Of a stretch of DNA of 64,000 nucleotides, positions 15,919-25,437 are shown in pieces (within the stretch, counting starts at the first letter, position 1; each line of letters starts with the position of its first letter). Below the pieces are notes generated by a model. The model searched no databases, had not been told where the DNA came from, and saw only the letters and a list, made by a program, of their open reading frames with translations. Position numbers and translations under genes: made by a program. Origin of the DNA: Pacificimonas sp036351775 (lineage in GTDB: Bacteria > Pseudomonadota > Alphaproteobacteria > Sphingomonadales > Sphingomonadaceae); NCBI GenBank assembly GCA_036351775.1, contig JAZBPX010000066.1, forward strand, positions 1 through 64,000, read 5' to 3'.

Positions 15919-16652
15919 GATATCTGATCTGGAACCTGTTCGGCCCGCAGGTGTGGCCGTTCTGGCTATTCCTGATTGGTACGCTGTGCCTGTTTGTCGG
16001 GCGCCCGAAGCTCGCGAAGCCCAGCTTGGCGCTCGGTACGGCCACCTTTTTACTGTTCGGCCTGACGCCGCTGCCCGGCCTTTTGATGAACATGTTGGAG
16101 GACGACTATCCGCGTCTCACGGCAAATGACGTTGAACCCGATCACATCCTTGTCCTAGGCGGCGGAGAAGCGATTGCCGCCACCGCGCGCGCTGGCACGC
16201 TCGAAATCAACGCTCATGGCGACCGCATCCTGCGCGGCGTCGATCTGGCAGACGCGCACCCCGACGCTCAGCTCTGGATTGCAGGCTATGGCCGCTACGC
16301 CGATTTCCCGAACGAGGTCGCCGCCACCGCCGCCTTCTGGCAGCGCGCGGGCATCGCGGCAGGCCGTATCGGCCGCATAGAGGACACTGGCGATACCTGC
16401 GAAAATCTTCACGGATTCGCGGCCGAGGAGACCGAGGGCACCACGCTTCTCGTGACGTCCGCTTTCCATATGCGCCGCAGCATGGCCTGCGCCGCTGCTG
16501 CGGGAATCGAAGTCACGCCCTACACTGTAGACTACCGGACCGGCACAGACGTCCGCTGGCCCCTCAACCCCATTGCCAACCTGGAGACGCTGGGCCTCGC
16601 GACTCATGAGTATCTAGGTTTGGTCTACTATAGGCTTACGGGCCGTATCTGA
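15915..16652 (+). CDS. YdcF/ElyC-family membrane protein (DUF218)
   Basis: 245 aa. Two transmembrane helices occupy residues ~1-55 (IWNLFGPQVWPFWLFLIG and a second one). The DUF218 domain follows: DHILVLGGGEAI, ERTGDTCENLHG-like block, and LLVTSAFHMRRSMAC. Members of the family influence cell envelope biosynthesis or vancomycin sensitivity. The ATG overlaps the stop of the epimerase (ATGA), so translation is probably coupled and the role may lie in surface polysaccharides. Confidence 0.85.
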   Translation: MRYLIWNLFGPQVWPFWLFLIGTLCLFVGRPKLAKPSLALGTATFLLFGLTPLPGLLMNMLEDDYPRLTANDVEPDHILVLGGGEAIAATARAGTLEINAHGDRILRGVDLADAHPDAQLWIAGYGRYADFPNEVAATAAFWQRAGIAAGRIGRIEDTGDTCENLHGFAAEETEGTTLLVTSAFHMRRSMACAAAAGIEVTPYTVDYRTGTDVRWPLNPIANLETLGLATHEYLGLVYYRLTGRI

Positions 16653-16704
16653 CTCGCACGCAGGACCCGCGAGAAGCCAGGCCCCCATCCCGTCATCCCG
16701 CCCG

Positions 16705-17988
16705 CTACAGCTGCCAGCGCGCCGTCTCGCCGAAGTCCTGATCACGCCAGACGCCCTTCAGGTCGGCAACAAGCCCGCCGTCCCGCACCAGCGCCTGCAC
16801 CGCCGCCACATCCATATCGACATAGGCCTGATGCGGCACGGCCAGCACGACCGCGTCATAGGTGCGCCCTGCATCCAGCGCGCCGGTTTCCAGCGTCAGG
16901 CCATATTCGTCCTGCGCCTCGTCGGGGTCCGCCATCGGATCGTGCACCGTCACCTCGTGGCCCAGCCACTTCAGCCGGTCGATCACATCGACAACTTTGG
17001 AATTCCTGAGGTCTGGCACATGCTCCTTGAACGTCAGGCCCAATACCAGCACATCGCTCGCCCGCCGCAGGTGATCGTGCACTCGGTCGGCGACAAAGCC
17101 GCCCATACCGTCGTTGATCGAGCGGCCGGCCAGCACCACGCGCGGCAGGTGCCCCAGCTGCTGCGCCTTGTAGCTGAGGTAATAGGGATCGACGCCAATG
17201 CAGTGACCCCCGACAAGCCCCGGCGAAAACGGCAGGAAATTCCACTTCGTCCGCGCCGCATCCAGTACGTCGTAAACCGACAGACCGTCCTTGTTAAAGA
17301 TCTGCGCGATCTCGTTCATGAAGGCGATGTTGATGTCGCGCTGGGCGTTCTCGATGACCTTGGCCGCTTCGGCGGCCTTTATCGACGCCGCTTCGAAGGT
17401 GCCGCCGCTCGTGACCTTCCCGTAAAGCGCGCTCATCGCCGCCGTGACATCGTCATTCTCGCCGGCAACGACGCGCGTGATCTTGTCGACCGTATGCACC
17501 TTGTCGCCGGGATTGATCCGTTCCGGCGAATAGCCCAGCAGGAAATGCTCGCCGCGCTTCAGGCCACTGACCTCCTCGATCAAAGGGCCGCAGATATCCT
17601 CGGTGACGCCCGGATAAACCGTGCTTTCGTAGATAATGATCGGCGCGGTTTCGCGCGCCTTCAGAACGCTCGCGATGGCCCGGGTTGCCCCGCGAACCGG
17701 GCTCAGGTCGGGCTGGTTCGCCTTGTCTACCGGCGTCGGCACCGTGACGATGAAGATGTCCGCATCCGCCGCATCGGCGATATCGGTCGAATAGCGCAGC
17801 GTGCTCGCCTGTAGCTTGTCGTCCTCGATCTCATGCGTGCTGTCATGCCCGCCTTCCAACTCGCGAACGCGCTCGGCCTTGATGTCCACACCAATCGTAG
17901 CGAATGACTTCGCCAGCGCGACCGCCAGCGGCAGACCGACATAGCCAAGTCCGATCACCGCTACTTTCGTGTTTTCGTCAATCTGCAT
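16705..17988 (-). CDS. tviB: UDP-N-acetylglucosamine C6-dehydrogenase (TviB/WbpA type)
   Basis: 427 aa. The N-terminal NAD-binding motif VIGLGYVGLPLAVALAK is at ~11-27. The catalytic Cys lies in LVGGHCIGVDPYYLS (~260), preceded by GYSPERINPGDKVH. The VLGLTFKEHVPDLRNSKVVD block is diagnostic of nucleotide-sugar dehydrogenases. The TviB-like features suggest UDP-GlcNAc or UDP-GalNAc as substrate rather than UDP-glucose. It is convergent with the YdcF gene and is part of a small nucleotide-sugar region with the epimerase. Confidence 0.9.
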   Translation of the reverse strand: MQIDENTKVAVIGLGYVGLPLAVALAKSFATIGVDIKAERVRELEGGHDSTHEIEDDKLQASTLRYSTDIADAADADIFIVTVPTPVDKANQPDLSPVRGATRAIASVLKARETAPIIIYESTVYPGVTEDICGPLIEEVSGLKRGEHFLLGYSPERINPGDKVHTVDKITRVVAGENDDVTAAMSALYGKVTSGGTFEAASIKAAEAAKVIENAQRDINIAFMNEIAQIFNKDGLSVYDVLDAARTKWNFLPFSPGLVGGHCIGVDPYYLSYKAQQLGHLPRVVLAGRSINDGMGGFVADRVHDHLRRASDVLVLGLTFKEHVPDLRNSKVVDVIDRLKWLGHEVTVHDPMADPDEAQDEYGLTLETGALDAGRTYDAVVLAVPHQAYVDMDVAAVQALVRDGGLVADLKGVWRDQDFGETARWQL

Positions 17989-18028
17989 GGAATTTCCGCT
18001 TGGTAGAGGGTTCGGCTTAGGTGCCGTC

Positions 18029-18940
18029 TCAAACGTTTGGCAGGCGACCGTTGACGAGATCCAGATAGTCTTTCCGCAGGTCGAGGACCGTCTGACCGAC
18101 CTCGAAAGACCATGGCCCGATTTCGGAAACCGGCGTTACCTCGGCGGCGGTGCCGGTCAGGAAACACTGCTCGAAACCGGCCAGTTCCTCCGGCCAGATT
18201 GCCCGCTCGTTGATCGTCAGACCGCGCCGCTCCGCCAGCCCCATCACGGTTCGCCGCGTGATGCCGTCCAGAAAGCAGTCTGGCGTCGGCGTGTGCAGCA
18301 CGTCGCCCTGCTTGAAGAAGATGTTCGCGCCCGTCGCCTCGGCTACCTGCCCGCGCCAGTCAAGCATCAGCGCGTCGCCATAGCCTTTGTCTGCTGCGGC
18401 ATGCTTCGCCATGGTGCAGATCATGTACAGGCCGGTCGCCTTGGCGTCGGTGGGTGCCGTATAGGGCGCTGGTCGGCGCCATTTGGAGATATCGAGGCGC
18501 AGGCCCTTCCTGATGGCCTCTTCCCCGAAATAGGCACCCCATTCCCAAACGGCGATGGCAAGATGCGGCTTCGTCTTCTGCGCCGCGACGCCCATCTGCT
18601 CGCTGCCGCGCCAGGCGATCGGGCGCTGGTAGCAATCGCGCAGGCCATTTTTCGCCATGACATCGCGGCAAGCCTGATCGATCTCCTCGCGGGACCAAGG
18701 AATATCGAAACCAAGGATACGAGCCGAGTTCTTCAGCCGTTCATTATGCTCCGACAGCCTGAAAATCTGGCCATTATAGCCGCGCTGCCCCTCGAACACC
18801 GCCGAGGCGTAATGCATCGCATGCGTCAAAATGTGTACGTTCGCCTCGCGCCACGGAACGAGTTCGCCGTCGAACCAGATCCAGCCATCGCGGTCATCGT
18901 AAGTCGGCTCGGGAAGCGGCGTTGTCGCGGCGGCGCTCAT
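18029..18940 (-). CDS. ilvE: Branched-chain amino acid aminotransferase
   Basis: 303 aa, the normal IlvE size. It is a fold-type IV PLP enzyme: THAMHYASAVFEGQRGY near residue 40, then GYGDALMLDWRGQVAEATGANIFF with GLTINERAIWPEEL further on. The start at 18940 is the canonical N-terminus; the ORF is open to 19192, but that region is the upstream leader of the divergent MarR gene. It catalyses the last step of Leu, Ile and Val synthesis or their first catabolic step. The stop is 40 nt before the tviB start on the same strand. Confidence 0.93.
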   Translation of the reverse strand: MSAAATTPLPEPTYDDRDGWIWFDGELVPWREANVHILTHAMHYASAVFEGQRGYNGQIFRLSEHNERLKNSARILGFDIPWSREEIDQACRDVMAKNGLRDCYQRPIAWRGSEQMGVAAQKTKPHLAIAVWEWGAYFGEEAIRKGLRLDISKWRRPAPYTAPTDAKATGLYMICTMAKHAAADKGYGDALMLDWRGQVAEATGANIFFKQGDVLHTPTPDCFLDGITRRTVMGLAERRGLTINERAIWPEELAGFEQCFLTGTAAEVTPVSEIGPWSFEVGQTVLDLRKDYLDLVNGRLPNV

Positions 18941-19047
18941 CGGTTCTCGGTACTCCTGAAAGGCGTGGAAACATTCGCATCGCTGACGCGCGCTTCTAGT
19001 GCCGTTTCCTTGCCGAAAAGGAAAGGCGCTGGCAATGGAAGGGCAAC

Positions 19048-19545
19048 ATGACTGTCCTTCCTCCCGCCTCACCGCCCCCGGCCTCCCCGCAATTCCTGCG
19101 CGAGGACGAGGTGCGCCGCGGCATTGAGTTGATTTACTTCGGCTATACCGAGCTGATCGCCGCCGCCGACGACCTCCTCGCCGATTCGCCATTCGGCCGC
19201 GCGCATCACCGTGCGCTCTACTTCATCGCGCGCCGTCCCGGCCTTCCCGTCGGCGAGCTTCTCCAGCTCCTTCGCATCACGAAACAATCGCTCAGCCGCG
19301 TCATCAATGAATTGAAGGCAGAGGGCCTCGTGACCGTCAGCCCCGGCCAGCGCGACCGCCGCCAGCGCCTCCTGACCCTCACCGCAAAGGGCGCGGCGCT
19401 CGAGCAACGCCTATTCGCGGCGCTTCAGGACCGCATGACCAACGCCTATTCGGAGGCCGGGCAGGATTCGGTCAGCGGCTACTGGAACGTCCTCGCCGCC
19501 CTGCTACCCCCCGAACGCCGCGCCCTCGCGCTTCGCCGGACCTAG
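19048..19545 (+). CDS. MarR-family transcriptional regulator
   Basis: 165 aa. A winged helix spans residues ~50-115: HHRALYFIARRPGLPVGELLQLLRITKQSLSRVINELKAEGLV, then the wing SPGQRDRRQRLLTLTAKG. It starts 107 nt upstream of and divergent to ilvE, whose promoter it may share. It overlaps proC tail-to-tail by 4 nt (19542-19545). The ligand is unknown. Confidence 0.92.
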   Translation: MTVLPPASPPPASPQFLREDEVRRGIELIYFGYTELIAAADDLLADSPFGRAHHRALYFIARRPGLPVGELLQLLRITKQSLSRVINELKAEGLVTVSPGQRDRRQRLLTLTAKGAALEQRLFAALQDRMTNAYSEAGQDSVSGYWNVLAALLPPERRALALRRT

Positions 19546-20345
19546 GTTTCGCTCGCCAGCTCCCGGCTCCGCGCCGCCGCCGCCCGCACCGCATTCCTGA
19601 CGAGCGCCGGCAGCCCCGGATCCTCGTCAAGCGCCTCCAGTCCCGCCTGCGTCGTACCGTTCGGCGATGTTACCGCCCGCCTCAGGTCCGCCGCCGAGCG
19701 CTCGTCACTTTCCATCAGCGCGCCGGCCCCCGACACCGTTGCCTCGGCCAGCGTCCGAGCCAGGTCTTCTGGCAGGCCGGCCGCTTCGCCCGCCGCCGCG
19801 AGCGCCTCGGTCATGCGAAATACATAGGCCGGTCCCGAGCCCGACAGCGCCGTCAGCGCATCGAACTGCGCTTCTTCCTCCAGCCAGACCACCACACCCG
19901 TCGGCGCAAACAGCGCCTCCAGCCGTGACCGCAGTTCCGCTTCAAGATTACTACCGAACAGCCCCGTCGCGCCCTTCCCGACCGCCACCGGCGTATTCGG
20001 CATCGCGCGTATTACCGTCATCCCCGGTACGCGCTCGGAAAGGCTGGAAATTGTCGTCCCGGCCAGCACCGAAACCAGCGCCGCCGCGCCGCGCACCGCC
20101 TCCGGCAGCTCCGCCAGTGCATCCCCCGCCAGATGCGGCTTCACCGCCAGTACAACAAGGTCCGGCACCGCGTCCCCGACCGCCGCGAAGTCCGCCACCA
20201 GCGCAACGCCGTCCGGCACGTCAGGCGCACCGGGATCGATCACGACGATCCTGTCAGCCACACCGGAACCGGCCCAGCGCGACAGAAGCGCACCGCCCAT
20301 GTTTCCGGCTCCGATCAGCCAGAGTGTTCCGATTTTGTTCTGCAT
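19542..20345 (-). CDS. proC: Pyrroline-5-carboxylate reductase
   Basis: 267 aa. The N-terminal LIGAGNMGGALLSRW is the Rossmann motif, and the C-terminal ALSGSGPAYVFRMTEALAAAGEAAGLPEDLARTLAEATVSGAG plus SPNGTTQAGLEAL are ProC signatures. It makes proline from pyrroline-5-carboxylate with NAD(P)H. The start at 20345 fits the family. It is convergent with the MarR gene and lies 83 nt downstream of the stop of the large indolepyruvate oxidoreductase gene. Confidence 0.95.
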   Translation of the reverse strand: MQNKIGTLWLIGAGNMGGALLSRWAGSGVADRIVVIDPGAPDVPDGVALVADFAAVGDAVPDLVVLAVKPHLAGDALAELPEAVRGAAALVSVLAGTTISSLSERVPGMTVIRAMPNTPVAVGKGATGLFGSNLEAELRSRLEALFAPTGVVVWLEEEAQFDALTALSGSGPAYVFRMTEALAAAGEAAGLPEDLARTLAEATVSGAGALMESDERSAADLRRAVTSPNGTTQAGLEALDEDPGLPALVRNAVRAAAARSRELASET

Positions 20346-20428
20346 AGCACCGGCGCTCTAACGAACCGGCAAAGTCGGTTCAACCTGCTCATTCGGCGCG
20401 TCGCTTTGGCGTGTAGCGCGCCTTCTAC

Positions 20429-23400
20429 TTACGCTGCCATCGCCGCTCGCTCGCCAGGCCACTGCTTCCACAGCGCCTTCGCCCGCGCCGCAACCGTCTG
20501 CGCCTGCGCTTCCTTCACCGGACCATAGCCGCGCACATCCAGCGGCAGCGCCGCTAGCTTTACCGCCAGCTCATAATTGTCCGGCGTCAGTTCGGCGACC
20601 AGGCGGTCCAGCTCCGCCTCGTACATCTTAATCGCTGCCCGTTCCGCGCGCCGTTCCTCAGTTCGCCCAAAGATATCGAACGTCCCGCCGCGCAGGCCCT
20701 TCAGCTTAGCGATCAGCCTGAACGCCGGCATCAGCAACTTCGATGACACGGCATATTTCTTCGGCCGCCCGGTGCGTTCGTCCTTGCCAGCGAACAGCGG
20801 CGGCGAAACCTGGATCTTCCAGTCGAAGTCACCGTCGAACTGTTCCGCCATCTGCGCCTTGAACCGGCCATCGGTGTAAAGGCGCGCGACCTCATATTCG
20901 TCCTTGTACGCCATCAGCTTATAGAGCGCCCGCGCCGCTGTTTCGGTCAGCTTGGTCTGCCCTGGCACTGCCCCGTCCTCGCCCGCGCGCACCGCGTCGA
21001 TCTTCGCCTGATAGCGCGCGGCATAAGCGGCATTCTGATAGGCGGTCAGGTCCGCGACGCGCCGCTGGATCAGTTCGTCCAGCGTTTCGGAAATCGGTTC
21101 GGGCGGCTGTCCCTTGGCGTCATCCACCATCTGCTGGACCGTGTCGCGATCATGCGCGAGCAGGCGGCCCAGCGCGAACGCCTTGCGGTTGAAGTCGATC
21201 GCCACGCCGTTCAGCTCAATCGCCTTGTCGATGGACGTATGGCTCAGAGGAATATGCCCCAGCTGCCAGGCATAGCCCAGCATCAGCATGTTCGTGCCGA
21301 TGGCATCGCCCAGCAGCGCAATCGCCACTGTATCGGCCGCCACAAAGCTCGTGGCATTGGGGTTCGCAGCATCGCGGATGCGCTTTTCCACCTGACGGGA
21401 CCGGAAATCGAGATCGCGGTCGCGCACGAAGTCGCTGACGGGCGCGATGTCTGCATTGGCAACGACCGCCGTCCGGTCGCGCGCCATCAGGTTCTGACCG
21501 GCCTTGTCCGCGGCAACAACCGCGTCGAACGCCAGTACGAGGTCCGCGCCGCCCGCGATGATGCGCGGGCTGAGCAGGCCGTCGTCAGTCTCGGCCAGCC
21601 TTACGTGCGAGAAAACCGCGCCGCCCTTCTGCGCAAGGCCCGCCATATCAGCGGTTGTCGAGCTCTTACCCTCCACATGCGCGGCAACACCCAGAATGGC
21701 GGAGATGGTCAGCACGCCCGTGCCGCCAATACCCGTTACGAACACATTGTAGCCGTCGGACGGGGAAGCAATCTCCGGCTCCGGCACGGCAGACAGGTCG
21801 ACGTCCACCGCCTTCTGCTTCTTGATCGACGCGCCCGACACTTCGACGAAGCTGGGGCAGAAGCCTTTCAGGCAGCTATAGTCCTTGTTGCAGGTGGACT
21901 GGTTGATCCTGCGCTTTCGGCCGAACTCGGTCTCCTGCGGCTCGACCGACATGCAGTTGGACTGCACGGAACAGTCACCGCAGCCTTCACAGACCGCCGT
22001 GTTGATGAACACACGTCTGTTTGGGTCGACCATCTTGCCGCGCTTGCGCCGACGGCGCTTTTCCGCCGCGCAGGTCTGGTCATAGATGATGACCGTCGTC
22101 CCGCCCATCTCGCGAAACTCGTTCTGGATTTTCGGCAGGTGGTCTCGGTCCTTCAGTTCCACGCCGCCGGGCATTGATACATTGTCGTACCGGCTCAGAT
22201 CCTCGGTCAGGACCACGGCCTTGGTCACGCCCTCGGCCACCATCTGCGCGGCGATCTGCTGCGGCGTCTGCTGATTCTCGGCGGGCTGGCCGCCCGTCAT
22301 CGCGACGGCATCGTTGAACAGGATCTTGTAGGTAATGTTCACGCCGCTCGCGACGGCCTGCCGGATCGCCAGAATGCCGGAGTGGTTATAGGTGCCGTCG
22401 CCCAGATTGGCGAAGACGTGATCCTCGTCCACGAACGGCGCTTCGCCGACCCAGGTCACGCCTTCGCCGCCCATCTGCGTGAAGGTCTCGGTTTCCCGGT
22501 CCATCCACAGCGCCATGATATGACAGCCGATCCCGGCAAGCGCGCGGGAGCCTTCCGGCACCTTTGTCGAGGAATTGTGCGGACAGCCCGAACAGAAATA
22601 GGGCGCGCGCGTGATCGGCGCCTTGTAGCTTTCGTTCGCCTTCGCTCTGTCAGCAAAAAACGCGAGCCGGTTCCGCAGCTCTTCCGTGTCGTGATAGGGA
22701 CGCAGCCGCTGCGCGATCACATGCGCGATCATGCCGGGCGACAGCTCGTTGTCGGGGTTCAGCAGGAACTCGTCATCCTCATGCGCCTCGGTCTTCCCGA
22801 CGACACGCGGACGCACGCTGTCCTTCCAGTTATACAGCTGCCAGCGCAGTTGATACTCGATGAACTCGCGCTTCTCCTCGATGACGAGGACTTCTTCGAG
22901 GCCCTCGCAAAAGTCCCGTATGCCGTCCGGCTCCAGCGGCCAGGGCATCCCGACCTTGTAGATTCGCAAGCCGATGTCCGCTGCCATCGCCTCGGTGATG
23001 CCTAGTTCGTCCAGCGCCTCCATCGTGTCAGCATAGGCCTTGCCGGTCGTAATGATGCCGATGCGCGGGCGCGGCGTGTCCCAGATCACCCGGTCGATCC
23101 CGTTCGCCTTGGCAAATGCCATCGCGGCGAAGCCCTTGTACCGCTGCAGCCGCGTATCCTCCTCACGCCACACATCGTTCGGGCGGATGGAGAGGCCCCC
23201 CTCGGGCATGTCGAAGTCCGGGATGATGATCTGGCGGTTCTCGCGCGCGAGGTCGATCGTCGCGGACGTTTCGACTGTATCTGCTGTTGCCTTAAAGCCT
23301 GTCCATGTTCCGGCAAACCGGCTCATAGCGATCCCAAGAAGACCGTATTCCACATACTCCTCAACGCTCGCCGGATACAGGAACGGCACAAACGCGGCCT

Positions 23401-23908
23401 GGAAATTATGGTCCGACTGGTGCGGCAGCGTCGATGACTTCGCGCCGTGATCGTCACCGACGATGGCCAGCACACCTCCATGCTTCGAAGAGCCTGCGGC
23501 ATTGGCGTGCTTCATGACGTCCATCGCGCGGTCGAGGCCCGGTCCCTTGCCGTACCAGATGCCGAACACACCGTCATATCTCTTGCGCGGGTTCATGCCG
23601 ACCAGCTGGGAGCCCCAGACTGCCGTCGCGCCCAGTTCTTCGTTGACGCCCGGCTCGAACACGATGTCCTGCTCGGCCAGCATCTTCTTCGCGCGCCACA
23701 ACTCCTGATCGTACCCGCCAAGGGGTGATCCGCGATATCCGGAAATGAACGCGGCTGTATTGAGCCCTGCGGCCGTATCGCGCCATTTCTGGACCAGCGG
23801 CAGGCGAACCAGCGCCTGCAACCCGCTCATGAACACACGGCCCTCGCGCAGGTCGTATTTATCGCTCAGCGATATCTGGTTCAGGCTGGTCTTTGCTGCG
23901 GTGGCCAT
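20429..23908 (-). CDS. Indolepyruvate ferredoxin oxidoreductase, fused alpha/beta
   Basis: 1159 aa. The N-terminal ~600 residues are the TPP-dependent half: YDLREGRVFMSGLQALVRLPLVQ, YRGSPLGGYD, and GDGTYNHSGILAIRQAVASGVNITYKILFNDAVAMTGGQPAE for TPP/Mg2+. Ferredoxin-like cysteines (CEGCGDCSVQSNC and CNKDYSCLKGFCP) lie near residues 635-690. The C-terminal half (~720-1140) is the gamma-type domain starting VFVTGIGGTGVLTIS. It oxidatively decarboxylates aryl or branched-chain 2-oxo acids with ferredoxin as acceptor. The fusion into one chain is typical of aerobic Proteobacteria. Confidence 0.92.
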   Translation of the reverse strand: MATAAKTSLNQISLSDKYDLREGRVFMSGLQALVRLPLVQKWRDTAAGLNTAAFISGYRGSPLGGYDQELWRAKKMLAEQDIVFEPGVNEELGATAVWGSQLVGMNPRKRYDGVFGIWYGKGPGLDRAMDVMKHANAAGSSKHGGVLAIVGDDHGAKSSTLPHQSDHNFQAAFVPFLYPASVEEYVEYGLLGIAMSRFAGTWTGFKATADTVETSATIDLARENRQIIIPDFDMPEGGLSIRPNDVWREEDTRLQRYKGFAAMAFAKANGIDRVIWDTPRPRIGIITTGKAYADTMEALDELGITEAMAADIGLRIYKVGMPWPLEPDGIRDFCEGLEEVLVIEEKREFIEYQLRWQLYNWKDSVRPRVVGKTEAHEDDEFLLNPDNELSPGMIAHVIAQRLRPYHDTEELRNRLAFFADRAKANESYKAPITRAPYFCSGCPHNSSTKVPEGSRALAGIGCHIMALWMDRETETFTQMGGEGVTWVGEAPFVDEDHVFANLGDGTYNHSGILAIRQAVASGVNITYKILFNDAVAMTGGQPAENQQTPQQIAAQMVAEGVTKAVVLTEDLSRYDNVSMPGGVELKDRDHLPKIQNEFREMGGTTVIIYDQTCAAEKRRRRKRGKMVDPNRRVFINTAVCEGCGDCSVQSNCMSVEPQETEFGRKRRINQSTCNKDYSCLKGFCPSFVEVSGASIKKQKAVDVDLSAVPEPEIASPSDGYNVFVTGIGGTGVLTISAILGVAAHVEGKSSTTADMAGLAQKGGAVFSHVRLAETDDGLLSPRIIAGGADLVLAFDAVVAADKAGQNLMARDRTAVVANADIAPVSDFVRDRDLDFRSRQVEKRIRDAANPNATSFVAADTVAIALLGDAIGTNMLMLGYAWQLGHIPLSHTSIDKAIELNGVAIDFNRKAFALGRLLAHDRDTVQQMVDDAKGQPPEPISETLDELIQRRVADLTAYQNAAYAARYQAKIDAVRAGEDGAVPGQTKLTETAARALYKLMAYKDEYEVARLYTDGRFKAQMAEQFDGDFDWKIQVSPPLFAGKDERTGRPKKYAVSSKLLMPAFRLIAKLKGLRGGTFDIFGRTEERRAERAAIKMYEAELDRLVAELTPDNYELAVKLAALPLDVRGYGPVKEAQAQTVAARAKALWKQWPGERAAMAA

Positions 23909-23971
23909 GGTTCGTTCACTCCCAATCTTGGGTCAGCTATACTGCCCTTTTGCCCCCGCCGCAATTTTCTT

Positions 23972-24307
23972 TCACTCGCGAGACATATCCACGCTGCCGC
24001 CCGGCATCTGAACTGTGAGTGCGACCAAGCCTTCGGTCAGCCGGATCTGGCACGCCAGCCGCGACTCCCGTGTCGCGCCGTAAGCGAAGTCCAGAAGGTC
24101 TTCCTCCTCCTCGGACGGTGGCGGCAACGGCTCGCCTTCCACGGCCTTGATCAGCACGTGACAGGTCGAACAGGCCATCTGCCCCTCGCAGGTTCCCTCC
24201 AACGGCTGCCTCTCATTCTGCGCGATTTCGAGCAGCGCCGGTCCACGCTCGGCAACGACCACCCGGTCAACGTCGCCGCCTGCATTCAAGAAGGTAATCT
24301 TCGTCAA
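23972..24307 (-). CDS. 2Fe-2S ferredoxin
   Basis: 111 aa from a TTG start. The plant/adrenodoxin-type cluster motif is CEGQMACSTC followed ~35 residues on by C in RLACQIRL. TTG at 24307 overlaps the TGA of the preceding cysteine desulfurase (TTGA), the same coupling as the ATGA between the two desulfurases. It probably serves an iron-sulfur assembly or a monooxygenase system; it lies 63 nt before the indolepyruvate oxidoreductase start, which may use it. Confidence 0.9.
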   Translation of the reverse strand: MTKITFLNAGGDVDRVVVAERGPALLEIAQNERQPLEGTCEGQMACSTCHVLIKAVEGEPLPPPSEEEEDLLDFAYGATRESRLACQIRLTEGLVALTVQMPGGSVDMSRE

Positions 24308-25437
24308 GCCGCCATCCGCCTCTGCTCTGCAACAGCCTCGCAGATCATATCTGCGGCCGCATCAATATCTTCAGTCGTCGTCTGTCGCCCCCAGCCCATG
24401 CGAAGCGTCGCGCGCGCCAGATTATCCGGCACACCCAGAGCCTCCAGCACGTGGCTCCGCCGACCCGCCGCGCTGGCACAGGCCGCACCGGATGATACCG
24501 AGAGCCGCCGCAGGTCAGCAATCAGGCGCGCACCGTCGATCCCGGGAAAACTCACATTCAGGTTCCCACGCCAGCGCTCCGCCACGCTGCCATTGACGAT
24601 ATGACCTTCGGTCAGTGCCGACAGCATCCGCGCCCACAGACGCTCGACGTGCGCGCGGTCGCTATCCATCCGCTCAGCGGCGAGTTCCGCCGCTTTCCCA
24701 AGGCCCGCCACAAGGGCAGGTGCCAAGGTTCCCGAACGAAGACCGCCGCCCTCCTGTCCGCCGCCATGAAGCTGCGGTGCCAAGGCGGTACCGGGTCTCA
24801 CGAGCAGCGCCCCGATCCCCTTCGGCCCGTAAATTTTGTGCCCGGAAACGCTTAGCAGATCGATGCCCAGTGCATCGACGTCCAGCGGTACCTTGCCAAA
24901 GGCCTGCGCCGCATCGGTGTGAAACAGCGCCCCCGCAGCCTTCGCCAGTCGCCCCACATCCGATAGCGGCTGCATCACACCGATCTCATTGTTGATTGCC
25001 ATCACGGATACCAGCGCCACATCCTCATTCAGCGCTGTTTCCAGATCGTCGAGCGAGAGAAGCCCATCCGCCTGAACGGGCAAGATTGTCGCCGAATACC
25101 CCCGCGCTTCCATCGCCCGCACACTTTCCAGCACGCAGCTATGCTCGGTCTCCAGCGTGACCACCCGCCGCCGCCCATCCGGTGCCGCCTCCAGCGCACC
25201 TTTTACCGCCAGGTTGTTCGCCTCCGTCGCGCCGGAGGTGAACACCACCCAGTCCTCGTCCGCACCCACCAGCGCCGCCACATCGCGCCGCGCCTTGTCG
25301 ATGCCCGCTGCCGCCGTCCAGCCATGCCGGTGCTCGGAGTGCGGATTGCCGAACCGTTCCTCCCAATAGGGCTGCATCGCTTTCGCAACCGAGGGGTCCA
25401 GTGGCGTTGTCGCCTGATAGTCGAGATAGATGCTCAT
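24304..25437 (-). CDS. Cysteine desulfurase (class V aminotransferase), copy 1
   Basis: 377 aa. YLDYQATTPLDPSVAKAM at the N-terminus is an IscS/NifS signature. The PLP-lysine block is VSGHKIYGPKGIGALLVRPG (~200), and SSGAACASAAGRRSHVLEALG carries the active-site Cys loop. The start at 25437 overlaps the stop of the upstream paralogue (ATGA). It donates persulfide sulfur from cysteine, probably to iron-sulfur or thio-modification pathways. No iscU, sufB or sufC lies in the window, so the acceptor is unknown. Confidence 0.93.
   Translation of the reverse strand: MSIYLDYQATTPLDPSVAKAMQPYWEERFGNPHSEHRHGWTAAAGIDKARRDVAALVGADEDWVVFTSGATEANNLAVKGALEAAPDGRRRVVTLETEHSCVLESVRAMEARGYSATILPVQADGLLSLDDLETALNEDVALVSVMAINNEIGVMQPLSDVGRLAKAAGALFHTDAAQAFGKVPLDVDALGIDLLSVSGHKIYGPKGIGALLVRPGTALAPQLHGGGQEGGGLRSGTLAPALVAGLGKAAELAAERMDSDRAHVERLWARMLSALTEGHIVNGSVAERWRGNLNVSFPGIDGARLIADLRRLSVSSGAACASAAGRRSHVLEALGVPDNLARATLRMGWGRQTTTEDIDAAADMICEAVAEQRRMAA

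Noticed and set aside
21152..22177. ORF antisense to the indolepyruvate oxidoreductase gene
   Set aside because: His/Arg-rich composition and no domain; a frame shadow of the real gene.
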